Origin: Datura wrightii | Taxonomy: Eukaryota; Streptophyta; Magnoliopsida; Solanales; Solanaceae | Assembly: GCA_035772735.1 (NCBI GenBank) | Contig: JASDFA010000001.1 | Span: 86,329,501 to 86,393,500, forward strand | DNA: 64,000 nt | Direction of reading: 5' to 3' | Shown: positions 43,926 to 55,807 of the stretch, piece by piece | Layout of the letters: every line of letters begins with the position of its first letter | How positions within the stretch are numbered: the first letter of the stretch is position 1 | Made by a program: the position numbers and the translations under genes | The notes under the pieces: model-generated | What the model was told of the DNA's origin: nothing | Database searches by the model: none | What the model saw: only the letters and a program-made list of their open reading frames with translations

Positions 43926-46051
43926 TGTCATGCCCCACCTTGGGAGGCATGACTGGCACCTGGTGCCCTACTAGGACCTGAAATGCTAAGCTGTCTGAGC
44001 GAAGCACCTCTGGTGCAAGGCTGACTCTAACTCTAGAATCAAGAAGACAACGGGCTAATAGCGGATGTAAATACAACCCCAGCCGACAAGGCCTATAGCC
44101 ACCTGTGAAAATAAAGAGCTAACCAGAGACAACAAACATGGGGAGTCCTATGCGGGCCGACAAGGCCACCATGATATCTAGTTATAACTAGAAAGTAGAA
44201 TCAAATGCTAAACTGAGCTATGACCGATAAGGCCACCAACCAACAGCTAAATAGGGCCCCACAAGGCCGACACACATAGTCTAAAATACATATGGGCCCC
44301 ACATGACTGATATCATCTAACCATAGGGAAGAATGCAATCTGCAAGCCTCTAGGAGTAATAAGATGGTGGGGACAGGGCCCCGGCCTACCCATACTGTAC
44401 AAACAAAAGAAGTAAACCTCTATCACACAGGCTCCGAAAAAAAGGAGCTGATGGCTCTGTATGGCTGACTAGAACTACGAGGGACCTGCTCCCCGTCTAT
44501 CTGCACCTACAGGCAAGTAATGCAGTACCCCAGAAGAGGGCGTCAGTACCACAGGTACTGAGTATGTAAAGCAGTAACTTTAAATAACTGAAAGTAAGGA
44601 ATAGAACTAACACTGACTGAAGTAAAGAAAACGGACTGAAGATGACTGAGGTTGTGAAATCAGGACTAAACGTAACTGCAACAAGGAGGGTAGGAGTCAT
44701 ACCTGACAAACGGGGCGTCTTACTGTCTAACTAGCAATAACTAAGCAAGCATAAACTTTACCTGGCTCCCATAAGCCGGAAGGTACAATAAGCATAGAAT
44801 AACCCACCTGGGCCCCCATTAGCCCTCGAGTACACGTCAATCTATATACCCCTATCCAGGTCATATTAAATCAACTACCAGCTATAAGCGTCTTGCCAGT
44901 CCCCTGGGTCGACAGCTGGGCCCACTCGGCCCTTGACTATAGTTGTGCCTGAGTTCGGAGGACTCCTGATATCTACACCTCGGGCGTAAGCGCTCGGCAG
45001 GGGTGTGTATGAGGCCAACCACAGAAAATATGAGGATCTGGATCCCCATCTTCATCCCTTGCGGATGGCATGCCGCTCCGTAGAGCGACGTATCCTCACC
45101 CCTGGCGGGCGGCGACGCAGCTATTATCCTGGGGTGGTCACGGAATCTATACAGGTATAATCCAGCCCAAAACGATACAATTTACGAGTCTCAACTGACA
45201 ACGACAACTAAATAAGGCAACATACTCCAGACATACTTTACTGGGATTCATACTGGATTACTATGTTGAAGAAACTAAATTGCCAAAAGAAAATGCCTTA
45301 ACATACCTCGATTTCCGGTTTCTGATTAACTGATAGGTTCCAATTAGTATTCAATAGCTCTTCCCAACTGAAATTGTGTTGCTGGAAAGATAGGACTAGC
45401 TTTAACACTAAGTTCGGCAAAAAGGAAAACTTTATATATAAATATTAACTATTTTATAACTTTACGGAACACGGTCGAAACCTCGTTATTTCTCGAGAAT
45501 CTAGAAAGGAGAAATGCTTACTTTAAGCCTGGGATCATATTGACATTAGTTTGTAGCAATTTCAACAACTTTGGCTCGGCGGAATGACGATTCGCCGGGT
45601 GAATTTCACGAAACTAACTCCGTAGAAATGCTCACTACATCCTTATACTTCAATACCCGAAGTTAATTTGAATTTGTACGGCGTTTAGCGGCATAATCGA
45701 ATGAAAATTATATGTCTCCTTCGTCTCTATTCTCTGTTGGTCGTGTTATGTATGAAAAATGACATGAAATCTAAGGGTGAGGCCTATATATACTTTTAGC
45801 AGCATACAAGGCAATGTGGCACGCTGGCAAACGCATTGATTCTACTCCGAGCCACGTTGGCCAACGCGGAGGAGCAGCTCCGTGCCACTTTGCCCCTTTG
45901 GGCAACTTGGTTTGGCCTACTCCTGTGAAATCCCGACTTGACACTCGTTTGGCCTTTTTTCGGGCCCTTTCCTCGCACGTATGGCACTCAAAAACTCTCA
46001 ACCAACATGCGAATAGGCCGACTAAACATTAGAAACTTACGGGGTGTAACA
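43926..46051 (-). repeat. Element 5 3' LTR
   Basis: 2126 bp; plus reading TGTCATGCC to GGTGTAACA. TATATATA at 45785-45792; dyads (GTGGCACGCTGG, CCACGTTGGCCAACGCGGAGG-like) at 45815-45900 just upstream on minus. No gene. Confidence 0.9.
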
Positions 46052-46085
46052 TCCTCCCCCTTTAAGAACATTCGTCCTCAAATGT
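46052..46085 (-). other. Element 5 polypurine tract and hairpin
   Basis: Minus AAAGGGGGAGGA next to the LTR and ACATTTGAGGACGAATGT at 46068-46085. From 46086 to 46330 no gene. Confidence 0.75.
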
Positions 46086-46330
46086 TAACTTCTTCTTGCA
46101 AGAACCTTAACCTTGAAATTACTTATTCTGGAAAAATTTCGGCAGAGTCTCCCCTGTAATATGGACTATCCAAAAAAATCTTGAAACATAGAAAAGTCCA
46201 ATACATGTACTCCACACAAGATTATGGCATTCATTTCACAATAGACTGAAGTCAACTACTCCACATATACATGTATATAATGCAACTTATGAAACAACAA
46301 TAACAACATACCTCTGGCTGCATAATCTGA

Positions 46331-47230
46331 TTAAATCTGAAATAACTGAGGATATCTGGTCTTCATATCATCTTCTGCCTCCCAGGTCATCTCCTCTCGG
46401 TTCTTATTTTGCCATAACACTTTAACAGAAGCAACATCTTTAGTTCTTAGTCTGCGGATCTGCCGATCTAGTATGGCTACTGGAGCTTCTTTATAGGCTA
46501 ACTCCTCGGTGATTTGGACGTCTTTGACTGGGACAATCCGGGAGGGATCTCCTATACACTTCCTCAGCATTGATACGTGAAAAACCATGCAATCGGACTA
46601 TTTCTCTAATATACAACTTAGCATAATCTTCAGCTGAAAAGGTAGCCCTTACTGGCAGAAAGTGAGCTGATTTTGTCAACCTGTCCACAGTTACCCAGAT
46701 AGAATCATATTTACGCCTGGTACGAGGTAACCCTACTATGAAATCCATGTTAACTGCCTCCCATTTCCATAAAGGCACGGCTATATCCTGTGTCAGTCCA
46801 CCTGGTTCTTGATGTTCAGCTTTCACCTGTTGGCAATTGGGACATTGGGCTACAAATTCTGCTATCCCCTTTTTCATTCCCGGCCATCAGTAAATCTCTT
46901 TTACATCATGGTACATCTTTATCGAACCTGGATAGAGAGAGTAACGGGCATAGTGTACCTCACCCATAATTTGCTGGCGAAGCCTTGCCACGTCTGGAAC
47001 ACAGAGGCGATCCCTATATCTCAAAACTCCGTCCTCGGTTACCTGGAAATCGGTCACTTCCTCTCGCTGGACCCTATTTATGAGCTGAACGAGGCTAGGA
47101 TCTTCATACTGCCGTTCTTTCACTTCCACCACCAATGATGACACTGCAGTATTCTGGATTACCGCTCCATTGTCTCCTGATTCTACTATATGAACAGCTA
47201 AACTTACTAGCTGATGCAATTCTCAGGCAT
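46331..47230 (-). pseudogene. Element 5 integrase with internal deletion, chromodomain retained
   Basis: N-terminal HHCC part (HYARYSLYPGSIKMYHD; second His changed to Tyr; CPNCQQVKAEH). A TGA at 46889-46887 replaces Trp. The core keeps the first Asp (NMDFIVGLP) and then jumps at about 46585 from EIVRLHG to the HVSMLRKCIGD region, losing the second Asp and the Glu, roughly 600 bp compared with element 6. The chromodomain (KVLWQNKNREEMTWEAEDD, YPQLFQ) survives in a shifted frame to the stop at 46331. Confidence 0.84.
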
Positions 47231-48608
47231 TTTCCTGCTGCTCGGGCTGTAAATATGTCAGGATTCCCATGGATTTGCGTCTAAGGGCATCTGCTATAAC
47301 ATTGGCCCTTCCTGGGTGATATAAAATATTCACATCATAATCCTTTGACAGCTCCAACCAGCGACACTGCCGCAAATTCAACTCTTTCTAGGTGAAAATA
47401 TACTGTAGGCTTTTGTGATTAGTGAAAATATCTACATGGACGCCATACAAGTAGTGTCTCCATATTTTCAAGGCATGAATCACCACGACTAACTCCAGGT
47501 CATGGGTAGGGTAGTTCTTCTCATGCTTCCTCAGCTGCCTGGAAGCATAGGCAATCACCTTACCATGCTGCATCAAAACACATCCTAACCCAACACCTGA
47601 AGTGTCACAATAGACTGCATAACCCTCTATTCCTTCTGGAAACGCTAGCACCGGTGTCGATGTCAATCTGTCTTTCAGTTCCTGAAAGCTCTGCTCACAT
47701 GCCTCCGTCCAATGGAATTTTGCTGCCTTCTGTGTCAATTTGGTTAAAGGTGCTTCTAAAGTGGAAAATCCTTCCACGAACCTTCTGTAATACCCGGCTA
47801 ACCCCAGGAAACTACGTACCTCGATCGGAGTGGTAGGTCTAGGCCATGTTTTCACTGCCTCTATCTTCTGCATATCTACCTGTATACCAGCATCTGACAC
47901 AATATGGCCCAAGAAGGCTACTGAATTCAGCCAAAATTCACATTTAGAAAATTTTGCATATAGTTGGCGATCTCTGAGAATTTGGAGCACTATCCGTAAA
48001 TGATCCCGATGATCTGCCTTTGAACGAGAATACACCAGAATATCATCGATAAATACTATCACGAACAAGTCCAAATATGGTCTGAAAACGTTGTTCATCA
48101 GGTCCATGAACACTGATGGGGCATTTGTCAGTCCGAAGGACATGACTAGAAATTCAAAGTGGCCATATCTGGTCGTGAAGGCAGTCTTTGGAATATCTCT
48201 TTCACGAACCCGGACCTGATGATATCCTTATCTTAAGTCAATCTTTGAAAAATACCTCGCTCCCTGTAGCTGATCAAACAAGTCGTCTATCCTGGGAAGT
48301 GGGTACTTATTCTTGATTGTGACTTTATTCAGCTGCCGATAATCTATACACATACGGAGGGAGCCGTCCTTCTTCCTCACGAACAGAACTGGCGCACCCC
48401 ATGGTAAGGTACTCGGTCTGATAAAGCCCTTGTCTAGAAAATCCTTCAATTGTTCCTTTAGTTCTCTAAGTTCAGCAGGAGCCATCCGATATTGAGGAAT
48501 AGATATAGGCTGAGTGCCTGGTAATAGATTGATTGCAAAATCAATTTCCCTTTCTGGGGGAATACCAGGAAGCTCATCTAGAAATACGTCAGGAAATTCA
48601 TTAACCAC
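47231..48608 (-). pseudogene. Element 5 reverse transcriptase and RNase H
   Basis: RT: EREIDFAINLLPGTQPISI, QYRMAPAELRELKEQL, RMCIDYRQLNKVTIKN, then KIDLR-stop (TAA where others have Ser), MSFGLTNAPSVF and intact VFIDDILVYS. RNase H: YAVYCDTSGVGLGCVL, PTHDLELVVVIHAL and DIFTNHKSLQYIF, where the catalytic Asp of TDHKS is Asn. A TAG at 47390-47388 follows (FT-stop, expected Gln). ADALSRKS is readable near 47300 as IADALRRKS-like sequence. Confidence 0.85.
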
Positions 48609-49461
48609 TTGAATAGACTGAAGGGTCGGAGGCTCTGCCCGAACATCCTAAACTCTGACAATATGATAAATGCACCCTTTTGCTATCAATTTTCTCACCC
48701 GAAGATAGGAAATAAACCTACCTTTTGGCGTGGTTGTACTACCTTTCCACTCCCGTACTGCCTCCCCTGGAAAGTGGAACCGGACAATCTTGGTCCAACA
48801 TTCTACATTGGCATAGCATGGAGCTAGCCCAATCCATACCCATAATAGCATCGAAATCAACCATTTCTAGTTCTATCAAGTCTGACGTAGTCTAACGACT
48901 GGCAACCTCTACTGTACACCCCCGATAGACCCTCCTGGCTATAATAGAGTCACCAATGGGTGTATACACTGAGAAAGGTCGTCGAAGCAATTCCGGCATA
49001 ATACTAAACTTCTGAGCAACTAACGGTGTAACATAGGACAAGGTAGATCTTGGATCTATCAACACATAAGCAGGATGAGAGCAAATGTTCAGCATACCTG
49101 TCACAACATCTGGTGACGACTCTGACTCCTATCGCCCCAGTAGTGCATAAGTACGGTCTGGGCCGGCACCTGAACTGGAGGCCCCTGATCTGCCTCGGCC
49201 TCTGCCGACTAAAATTGAGGGCCTACGCCCTGCTGGGGATGCTGGAGCTCGTGAGCCTGCCGAGGACCTATCCTGTCGATCCCGGTCACCCTGACCCCTA
49301 GCTGGACAATTCCTCATCTGATGACCCTCCTGTCCACAAATGTAGCATGCTGTGGAACCATACCTGCATGCTCCAGAGTGGCGTCGACTACAGATAGGGA
49401 AAAGTGGTATCGTAAATCCACTCTGCTCCACTCTCCTCTGCTGTCTAAACCTATTGCTCAT
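48609..49461 (-). pseudogene. Element 5 protease and nucleocapsid end
   Basis: Nucleocapsid knuckle CYICGQEGHQMRNC and Gly/Arg/Ser-rich linker up to a TAG at 49131-49129. Protease VLIDPRSTLSYVTPLVA has DPR where others have DPG. A frameshift lies near 48870. A TAG at 48650-48648 replaces the Gln of RVQDV. Confidence 0.8.
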
Positions 49462-50488
49462 GAACCTTCGCTAGGCTCTGGCTGCCCTCGCTGACTAGAC
49501 CTGCTCCCCTGCTGCTACGGTGGAGGCGGGGGTCTAGGCGGCCTATCTGATAACCGTGGCCTAGGTCCTCCCCGGGACTCCTCTTGTAATTCATCTGGTA
49601 TGTCCCTGCGGCGCTGCTCCTGACTTGTCCTCCTAATCTCCCGTTGCCGCTGTCTGATACCCTCAATATTCTGAGCAAAATCCTGCACACGAGCGATATC
49701 CATATCCTCTCGCAGTGTGGCTGTGATGCAGTTCTCAACATATTCTGGGTTCAGGACAATAATAAAGCGGTGTATCCTGGATGGCATTGTGTCCACAAAA
49801 GCTAGGGCATATCGAGCCAAGGAATCAAACCGCATGGCATATTCCTGGACACTCATCGACCCCTTTTCCAAGTGTAGGAACTGATCAACCCGGGCCTGTC
49901 GAATCTCTCGTAGTAGGTAATGATCCAAGAAAGTCTTTGAGAAGCTGGGCCAGGTCGGAGGGGGAACATCTCTCCCTCGGGACCTCTCCCAACTCTCATA
50001 CCACAGTAAGACGATGTCCCCTAGCCGGAATACCGCTAACTCAACTGATTCTGTGGGTGTAGCATGCATCACCCTGAAGATCCTCTACATCTGGTCTAAG
50101 AAGTCCTGAGGGTCCTCGGTCTGATCTGTCCCTGTGAATTGCGGGGGACTTAGTGCTAGGAACTCTCGGACCCTTGAGCTACCAGGCCCTCCTACGGATT
50201 CTGCAACTGTAGGTGGCACTATCTGGTGCTGAGCAGCCATCATCTGGGCTAGCATAACCACCGCGCTCCTGACCTCCTGATCGGATGGTACGGGTATAGA
50301 AACTACCGGAGGTGGTGCTGTCACACCGGTCATCCCAAGCGGCTCCTAACGTGGTGGAGAGGTCGAGATGATACCACCGTATCGTCCTCAGATCGGGCCG
50401 ATTCTGACCGAGGCTGAGGCACCCTGCTGGTGCCCTCTCCTGCTACTACATATAACCTCCTACCTATCGTAGGGTGCTGGTCTGATAT
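49462..50488 (-). pseudogene. Element 5 gag, start codon lost
   Basis: The position of the Tekay gag ATG reads ATA (50488-50486), followed by SDQHPTIGRR. Capsid: FLALSPPQFTGTDQTEDPQ, LLWYESWERSRG, FLDHYLLREIRQARVDQF, LNPEYVENCITATLREDMD. A TAG at 50087-50085 replaces Gln of DQMQRIF. A frameshift occurs near 49500. Confidence 0.82.
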
Positions 50489-50684
50489 TTCTCTTTAAAC
50501 AAAAGAGTATAATGAGCTTAGGGACTCAACCCTATACTGTACCGCTCTATAGCACGATTGAATAAGAAAAAAGAGTAACCATCTTATCATGCCTCGCAGC
50601 CTCCTGCCTATAGTATGTGGTGTACAACACATCATAGACAAGACTCTACTTAGCACAGCTTGCAGACTCCCTGGGATACGACCT

Positions 50685-50696
50685 GCTCCGATACCA
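50685..50696 (-). other. Element 5 primer-binding site (tRNA-Met, one mismatch)
   Basis: Minus TGGTATCGGAGC; A to G at position 8 compared with element 4. Three nt from the LTR. Confidence 0.75.
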
Positions 50697-50699
50697 AGT

Positions 50700-50911
50700 T
50701 GTCATGCCCCACCTTGAGAGGCATGACTGACACCTGGTGCCCTACTAGGACCTGAAATGCTAAGCTGTCTGAGCCCAAGCACCTGTGGTGCAGGGATGAC
50801 TCTAACTCTAGAATCAAGAAGACAACGGGCAATATAGCGGCTGTAAATACAACCCCCGGACGACAAGGCCTATAGCCACCTGTGAAAATAAATAGCTAAC
50901 CAGAGACAACA
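50700..50911 (-). repeat. Element 5 5' LTR, left fragment
   Basis: Starts TGTCATGCC on plus; cut at CAACA (50907-50911) by element 6. Confidence 0.88.
50907..50911 (+). repeat. Target-site duplication of element 6, left copy (CAACA)
   Basis: Repeated at 61844-61848. The uninterrupted LTR at about 44122-44132 reads GACAACAAAC. Confidence 0.9.
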
Positions 50912-53741
50912 TGTTATACCCCGTAAAATTCCCAACACCTAGATGGCCTATTCGCGTGTTGGTTAAGAGTATTTGAAAGTTATACATGCTAGGAAAAGGC
51001 CCGGGAAAAGACCGGACGAGAAACCTGTCGAACCATCGCGGAAGGAGCCGGGGCAGAGCCCCTCCGTGATGGCAACGTGTCACGGAGGTGGAGCCTCCGC
51101 ATTGGCTCCGTGACACGTTGACCCTGTCCAGGCCCAACTATATAAGCCCTCCACTTCGGTTTTAAATGATAAAATTCTTATAATTTCCAGTGAAAACAGA
51201 GAGAAAATCAGAGAGGAAGAGGAACGAAGGGTTCTTGATAATTTCCTTCCGATTACGCCGTCAAACGCGGTCCAAACTCAAATTAACTCCAGATACCGAG
51301 GTATTTAGCAGCAAGGAGCATTCCTACGAATTTAGTTTCGCGAAATTCGGTCGGCGAATTGTCGTGCTACCGAACTAAGGTAAGTGGAATTTCTCCAAAT
51401 TAGTGTTAATATACTCCTAGCCTTAAAGTGAATATTTCTCCCTTCTGGACTTTCGAGAAATAGCGAGGTTTTGACCGTCTTTTGATAAGCCAAAGTTCAA
51501 GCTATAAATATATCGAAAGTAACGTTTTCTTTCATAATATTGGTGTATATAGTTCTAATTGACATGTATATGAATGTAGTTGGGAGAAACTGCAGAAGTA
51601 CTGACGAAAATCCCATCGGTCAGTCGGGTACTCAGAAACCAGGTATGTAAAGCTATTCTTTCGGCAAGCCAGGAAGTACAGTCTAGAAAATAAATAGAAT
51701 AAAGGCTATTAAAAGATATCCAGCGTACAGGAACGATTTTAGTATAATTTCCAGAAAGCATGCTAGTATATCATTACGTATCATGCAATAATCAGAATAA
51801 CGGATAGTCAGACGATTTTAGATAGTAATGTGGTATCCGCTAGTAGCTCAGCATGTTCTTACGTAATACCCGGGATGGAAGTTGTAAATGCAGTATAATG
51901 AATTAGCAAGATTATAGATAGTATGTATTACATTTGTTGAGACTGTATCCGGTTATAGATGGCACATTTTATGTTATTGAGCTATATCCAGTTATAGATG
52001 GCATGTTCTATGTTATTGAGTTATATCCAGATATGATCAGATCAGTAATCAGATATAGAAATAGCTCCAGACACCGATATAGCTCCAGATACAGATATAG
52101 CTCCGGAAACAGATATGGCTCTAGAAATTGATGTAGCTTTAGACCTCGGATAACAATAATCAGATAAACAGATAAAGGCCAGGTAGCAGTTAGCCAGCAA
52201 TCAGAAACAGTGCAAAACAGAATATAGCATCAGTTGTTTAGTACGGACTGGCCTTGAAATAAAAGAAGAGAATATGATTGGTATTTTTCATTTGAGCATG
52301 CTTGTTGTGTATGTGTATTGTATGTTGAGACTTGTTGTGGCATGTGGGCACCCTTTAGCATCCCCACCACCCCTGGGTTATAGCTGTGTCGATACCAGAT
52401 TCAGATACCGCCACCAGCTGGGCGATGACGTCCGCCTAGAGGACGATGATGGCCGACCACCATGATAATACGGTCCAGATTACCCTGCTTGCAGGGGCAG
52501 TACAGTTTGCTCTGTGCAGAGCCAGATTACCCTGTTTACAGGGGCAGATTACTCTGTGTGCGCTTGTGGCCGGGGGCAGTTTTAGATACAGATTTTTATA
52601 AAGTTACCCTATTGCGTGCTTGCACCCAAGGGCAGTTTCAGTCACAGATACAGCAGCAGATTACCCCGTTGCGCACTTGCACCCAGAGGCAGGAGTCTTC
52701 GGACTTAGACACAGTTTATTGTCAGAGGCCAAGGCCTGAGCTACATACCCAAGGGGACCGGTAGGAGGAGCTCAAAGTTATCAAATGAGTGTAGTTACTT
52801 ATTTTTGGTTGGTTTAGACCCGGGTACGGGTAAATAGATTGTTTGTTGGTTGGCACCTTCCGGCTTATGGGGGTCGGTTAGGTATTGTGTGTATTTATAT
52901 GTATATCTATATGTACTACTAGATACTGATAGACAGTAGGACGACACGTCGTCAGGTACGCTCAGTTTAGTTACAGCATAGGTAAACTCTCCCCAGTTAT
53001 CCTCAACTAGATAGATTCAGCTATTTCCTGCTTATACTTCATGTTATTGTTGCCCATTTCAGTTGTGTATTTTAGTTTGCTTTACATGCTCAGTACCTGT
53101 GGTACTGACGCCCGTGGGGGCGCTGCATTACTTGCCTTCAGGTACACATAGGCAAGGAGTCGATCCCTCGTGATCCAGTCAGCAGAGTTGTCAGCCCCTA
53201 TCCTCCGGAGCTAGACAGTCGGAGGTTGCTCCTATTTCTTTTTTTTATTACAGTTTGGGTAGGTCGGGGCCCTGTCCCGACCATTCTATCATTACTTCCT
53301 AGAGGCTTGCAGTCTGATGTATCCTGTGGTGGTGGAGCCGGTCGTGTGGGGTCGTGCTTGTATATATGTGTTTAGCTGTTTAGCATTGTTGATTATGTTG
53401 GCCGTGTGGGGCCATAGTCTGATAGTAGTGGTGACCTTGCCGATTACGTAGTTATTCAGTATTCTATTGCTAAGTTACAGATAACTAGACAGCATGGTGG
53501 CCTTGTCGGCCCGCATAGGTTCCCCTATATGAGATGATTCTGGTTAGTTGATGATACAGTACAGGTGGCTATAGGCTAGTCGACCGGAGGATGTATTTAC
53601 AGCCGCTATATAGCCGGTTCGTTTCTTGAAATAGAGCCACGGTCAGCCAAAGCACCAGATGTGCTCAGGATGGACCGTTTAGCAGCCCAGAGTCTAGCAG
53701 GCACTAGGTGCCCGTCATACCCCCCAAGGTGGGGTGTGACA
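50912..53741 (+). repeat. Element 6 5' LTR
   Basis: 2830 bp, TGTTATACCCC to GTGTGACA. Has a 38-bp tandem repeat (51935-52030), an 18-bp minisatellite (about 52054-52130) and hairpin-bearing CCCTG...CAGGGG repeats (52475-52700). No gene. Confidence 0.92.
51045..51146 (+). promoter_or_regulatory. Element 6 LTR promoter: GC-rich dyads and TATA box
   Basis: GGGGCAGAGCCCCTCC, CGTGTCACGGAGGTGGAGCC and GCTCCGTGACACGTTG (51045-51121), then TATATAAG at 51139-51146. The matching part of the 3' LTR is 59145-59225. Confidence 0.6.
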
Positions 53742-53745
53742 AACT

Positions 53746-53757
53746 TGGTATCAGAGC
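53746..53757 (+). other. Element 6 primer-binding site (tRNA-Met)
   Basis: TGGTATCAGAGC, 4 nt after the LTR. A ~200-nt leader without a gene follows to the gag ATG. Confidence 0.82.
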
Positions 53758-53956
53758 AGTTTGTGTCCCAGGGAGTTTGCAAGCCGTGCTAAGTAGAGTC
53801 TTGTCTATAGATGTGTTGTGTACCACATACTATAGGCAGGAGGCTGCGAGGCATAATAGGATGGTTACCTTTCTTTCATACTCAGTCGTGCCATAGCACA
53901 GTACAGTATAGGGTTGATTCTTTTGAAACTTACCACCCTCTTTGTCTACAGATACT

Positions 53957-55165
53957 ATGGCAGATCGGCGACACCCTGCTACAGGCAGGAGATTAGATAC
54001 AGCGGTAGGCGAAGGCACCAGCAGGATGCCTCACTTACAGCCAGATTCAGCCCGGTCTGAGGGCAATACGGAGGTGTCATCTCGACCCTCCTAGCAGTCT
54101 CCACCTCGCCAGACACCATTTGAGGCAGCACCGCCTCCCACAGCTCCTGCACCCACTTCATCTTATCAGGAGCTACGTAGTGCGGTGGTTATGTTGACCC
54201 AGATGCTAGCTACTCAGCATCAGCCAGTACTACCTGCAGCAGTAGAATCCCTAGGTGGACCAGGTAGTTCCAGGGTTAGAGAATTTTTGGCATTGGGACC
54301 CCCTTAGTTCACTGGGTCAGATCAAGCAGAGGACCCCCAAGATTTCCTGGATCAGATGCAGAGAATTTTCCGGGTTATGCATGTGACCCCAGTAGAATCA
54401 GTGGAATTAGCAGTGTTCCAGTTGAGGGATATTACTGTTTTGTGGTATGAAAGTTGGGAGAGATCTCGGGGAAGAGATGCAGTCCCTCCTACTTGGTCCA
54501 GCTTCTCAGAGGCCTTCCTGGACCACTACTTACCCCGGGAGGTCAGACAGGCCCAGATGGACCAGTTTTTACACTTAGAGCAGGGGGCCAGGAGCGTCCG
54601 TGATTGTTCTTTACTGTTCGACTCCTTAGGCCGCTATGCTCCAGCGTTTGTGGATACCATGTCATCCAGAGTCTATTGCTTTATTATGAGCCTGAATTCA
54701 GATTACATAGAGACATGCATGATGGCTACCTTAAGAGAGGACATGGACATAGCCAGGGTACAGGCCTTCGCACAGACAATTGAGGGCCTGAGACAGCGGC
54801 AGTGGGGCGACAGGTAGGCGACTTCAGAGCAGCGCCGTAGAAACAGACCCGCTGAGATTCAGGGGGAAATTCCAAGGGGGCTGAGACCACGGTTTTCAGA
54901 TAGGCCACCCAGATCTTTACCTCTGGTACAACAGCAGAGAGGCAGATTTGTTCGCCAGAGTTAGTCAGAGTCCGGTAGCAGTTCACGGACAGTAGCATCA
55001 CCTCAGCAGCGGAGGGCAGAACATAGTAGATTTGCACCTACCCCTTGTCCTATATGCCACCGACCCCATTCTGGAGCCTGCAGGCAAGGCTTATCAGGGT
55101 GTTATAACTGCAGACAGGAAGGGCATTTAATGAGAGATTGTCCGGTCAGAGGACAGGGTAGCCGG
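53957..55165 (+). pseudogene. Element 6 gag
   Basis: ATG at 53957 (MADRRHPATGRR). Capsid: FTGSDQAEDPQDFLDQMQRI, TVLWYESWERSRG, FSEAFLDHYLPREVRQAQMD. CCHC knuckle CYNCRQEGHLMRDC at about 55101-55142. Stops at 54092, 54305, 54815 and 54962, all in the one frame; three of the four stand where relatives have Gln (CAG). Confidence 0.86.
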
Positions 55166-55807
55166 GATAGTCTGGATAGAGAATCAGCGGGGCCACGAGC
55201 TCCAGCAGCCTCAGTAGGTCTCAGATCCTCAGGTTCAACAAATAGGGGCCGAGGTAGATCAGGAGCCTCTGGCTCAAGTGCAGGCCCCAGCCGTACTTAT
55301 GCATTACCAGGGAGGCAGGATTCAGAGGCATCTCCAGACGTGGTCACAAGTATATCGATTATCTGCTCATACCCTGTTTATGTATTGATTGATCCAGGGT
55401 CTACCTTGTCATATATTACACCATTTGTGGCCCGGAAGTTGGGTATCGAACCAGAATTGCTTCAGCAGCCCTTTTCAGTGCTTACACCGGTCAGTGACTT
55501 GATTACAGCTAAAAGAGTTTACCGAGGGTGTACGGTAGAGGTTGCTGATTGCCAGACCACAGTAGACTTGATAGAACTTGAGATGGTCGACTTCGATGCC
55601 ATTATGGGTATGGACTGGTTAGTGCCATGCTATGCCAACTTAGAATGCCGGACCAAGACGGTCCGATTTCACTTTCGGGGGGAAGCAGTGCGAGAGTGGA
55701 AAGGGAGCACAGCTACGCCAAAAGGTAGGTTTATTTCCTACCTTCAGGGGAGAAAATTAATAGAAAAGGGATGTATTTACCATCTAGTTAGAGTCTAGGA
55801 CGTTCGG
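55166..55807 (+). pseudogene. Element 6 protease
   Basis: Ser/Gly-rich linker, then VLIDPGSTLSYITPFVARK (catalytic Asp) and FDAIMGMDWLVPCYAN. TAG at 55796-55798 replaces Gln of RVQDV. Confidence 0.85.

Noticed and set aside
51934..52131. A repetitive 65-aa frame (RYSSRYRYSS) as a small protein gene
   Set aside because: It is the translation of an 18-bp LTR minisatellite and occurs again in the other LTR; no promoter or conservation argument supports coding.
52475..52700. Repeat-spacer pattern resembling a CRISPR array
   Set aside because: Eukaryotic LTR context, irregular unit length and degenerate repeats; duplicated in the second LTR.
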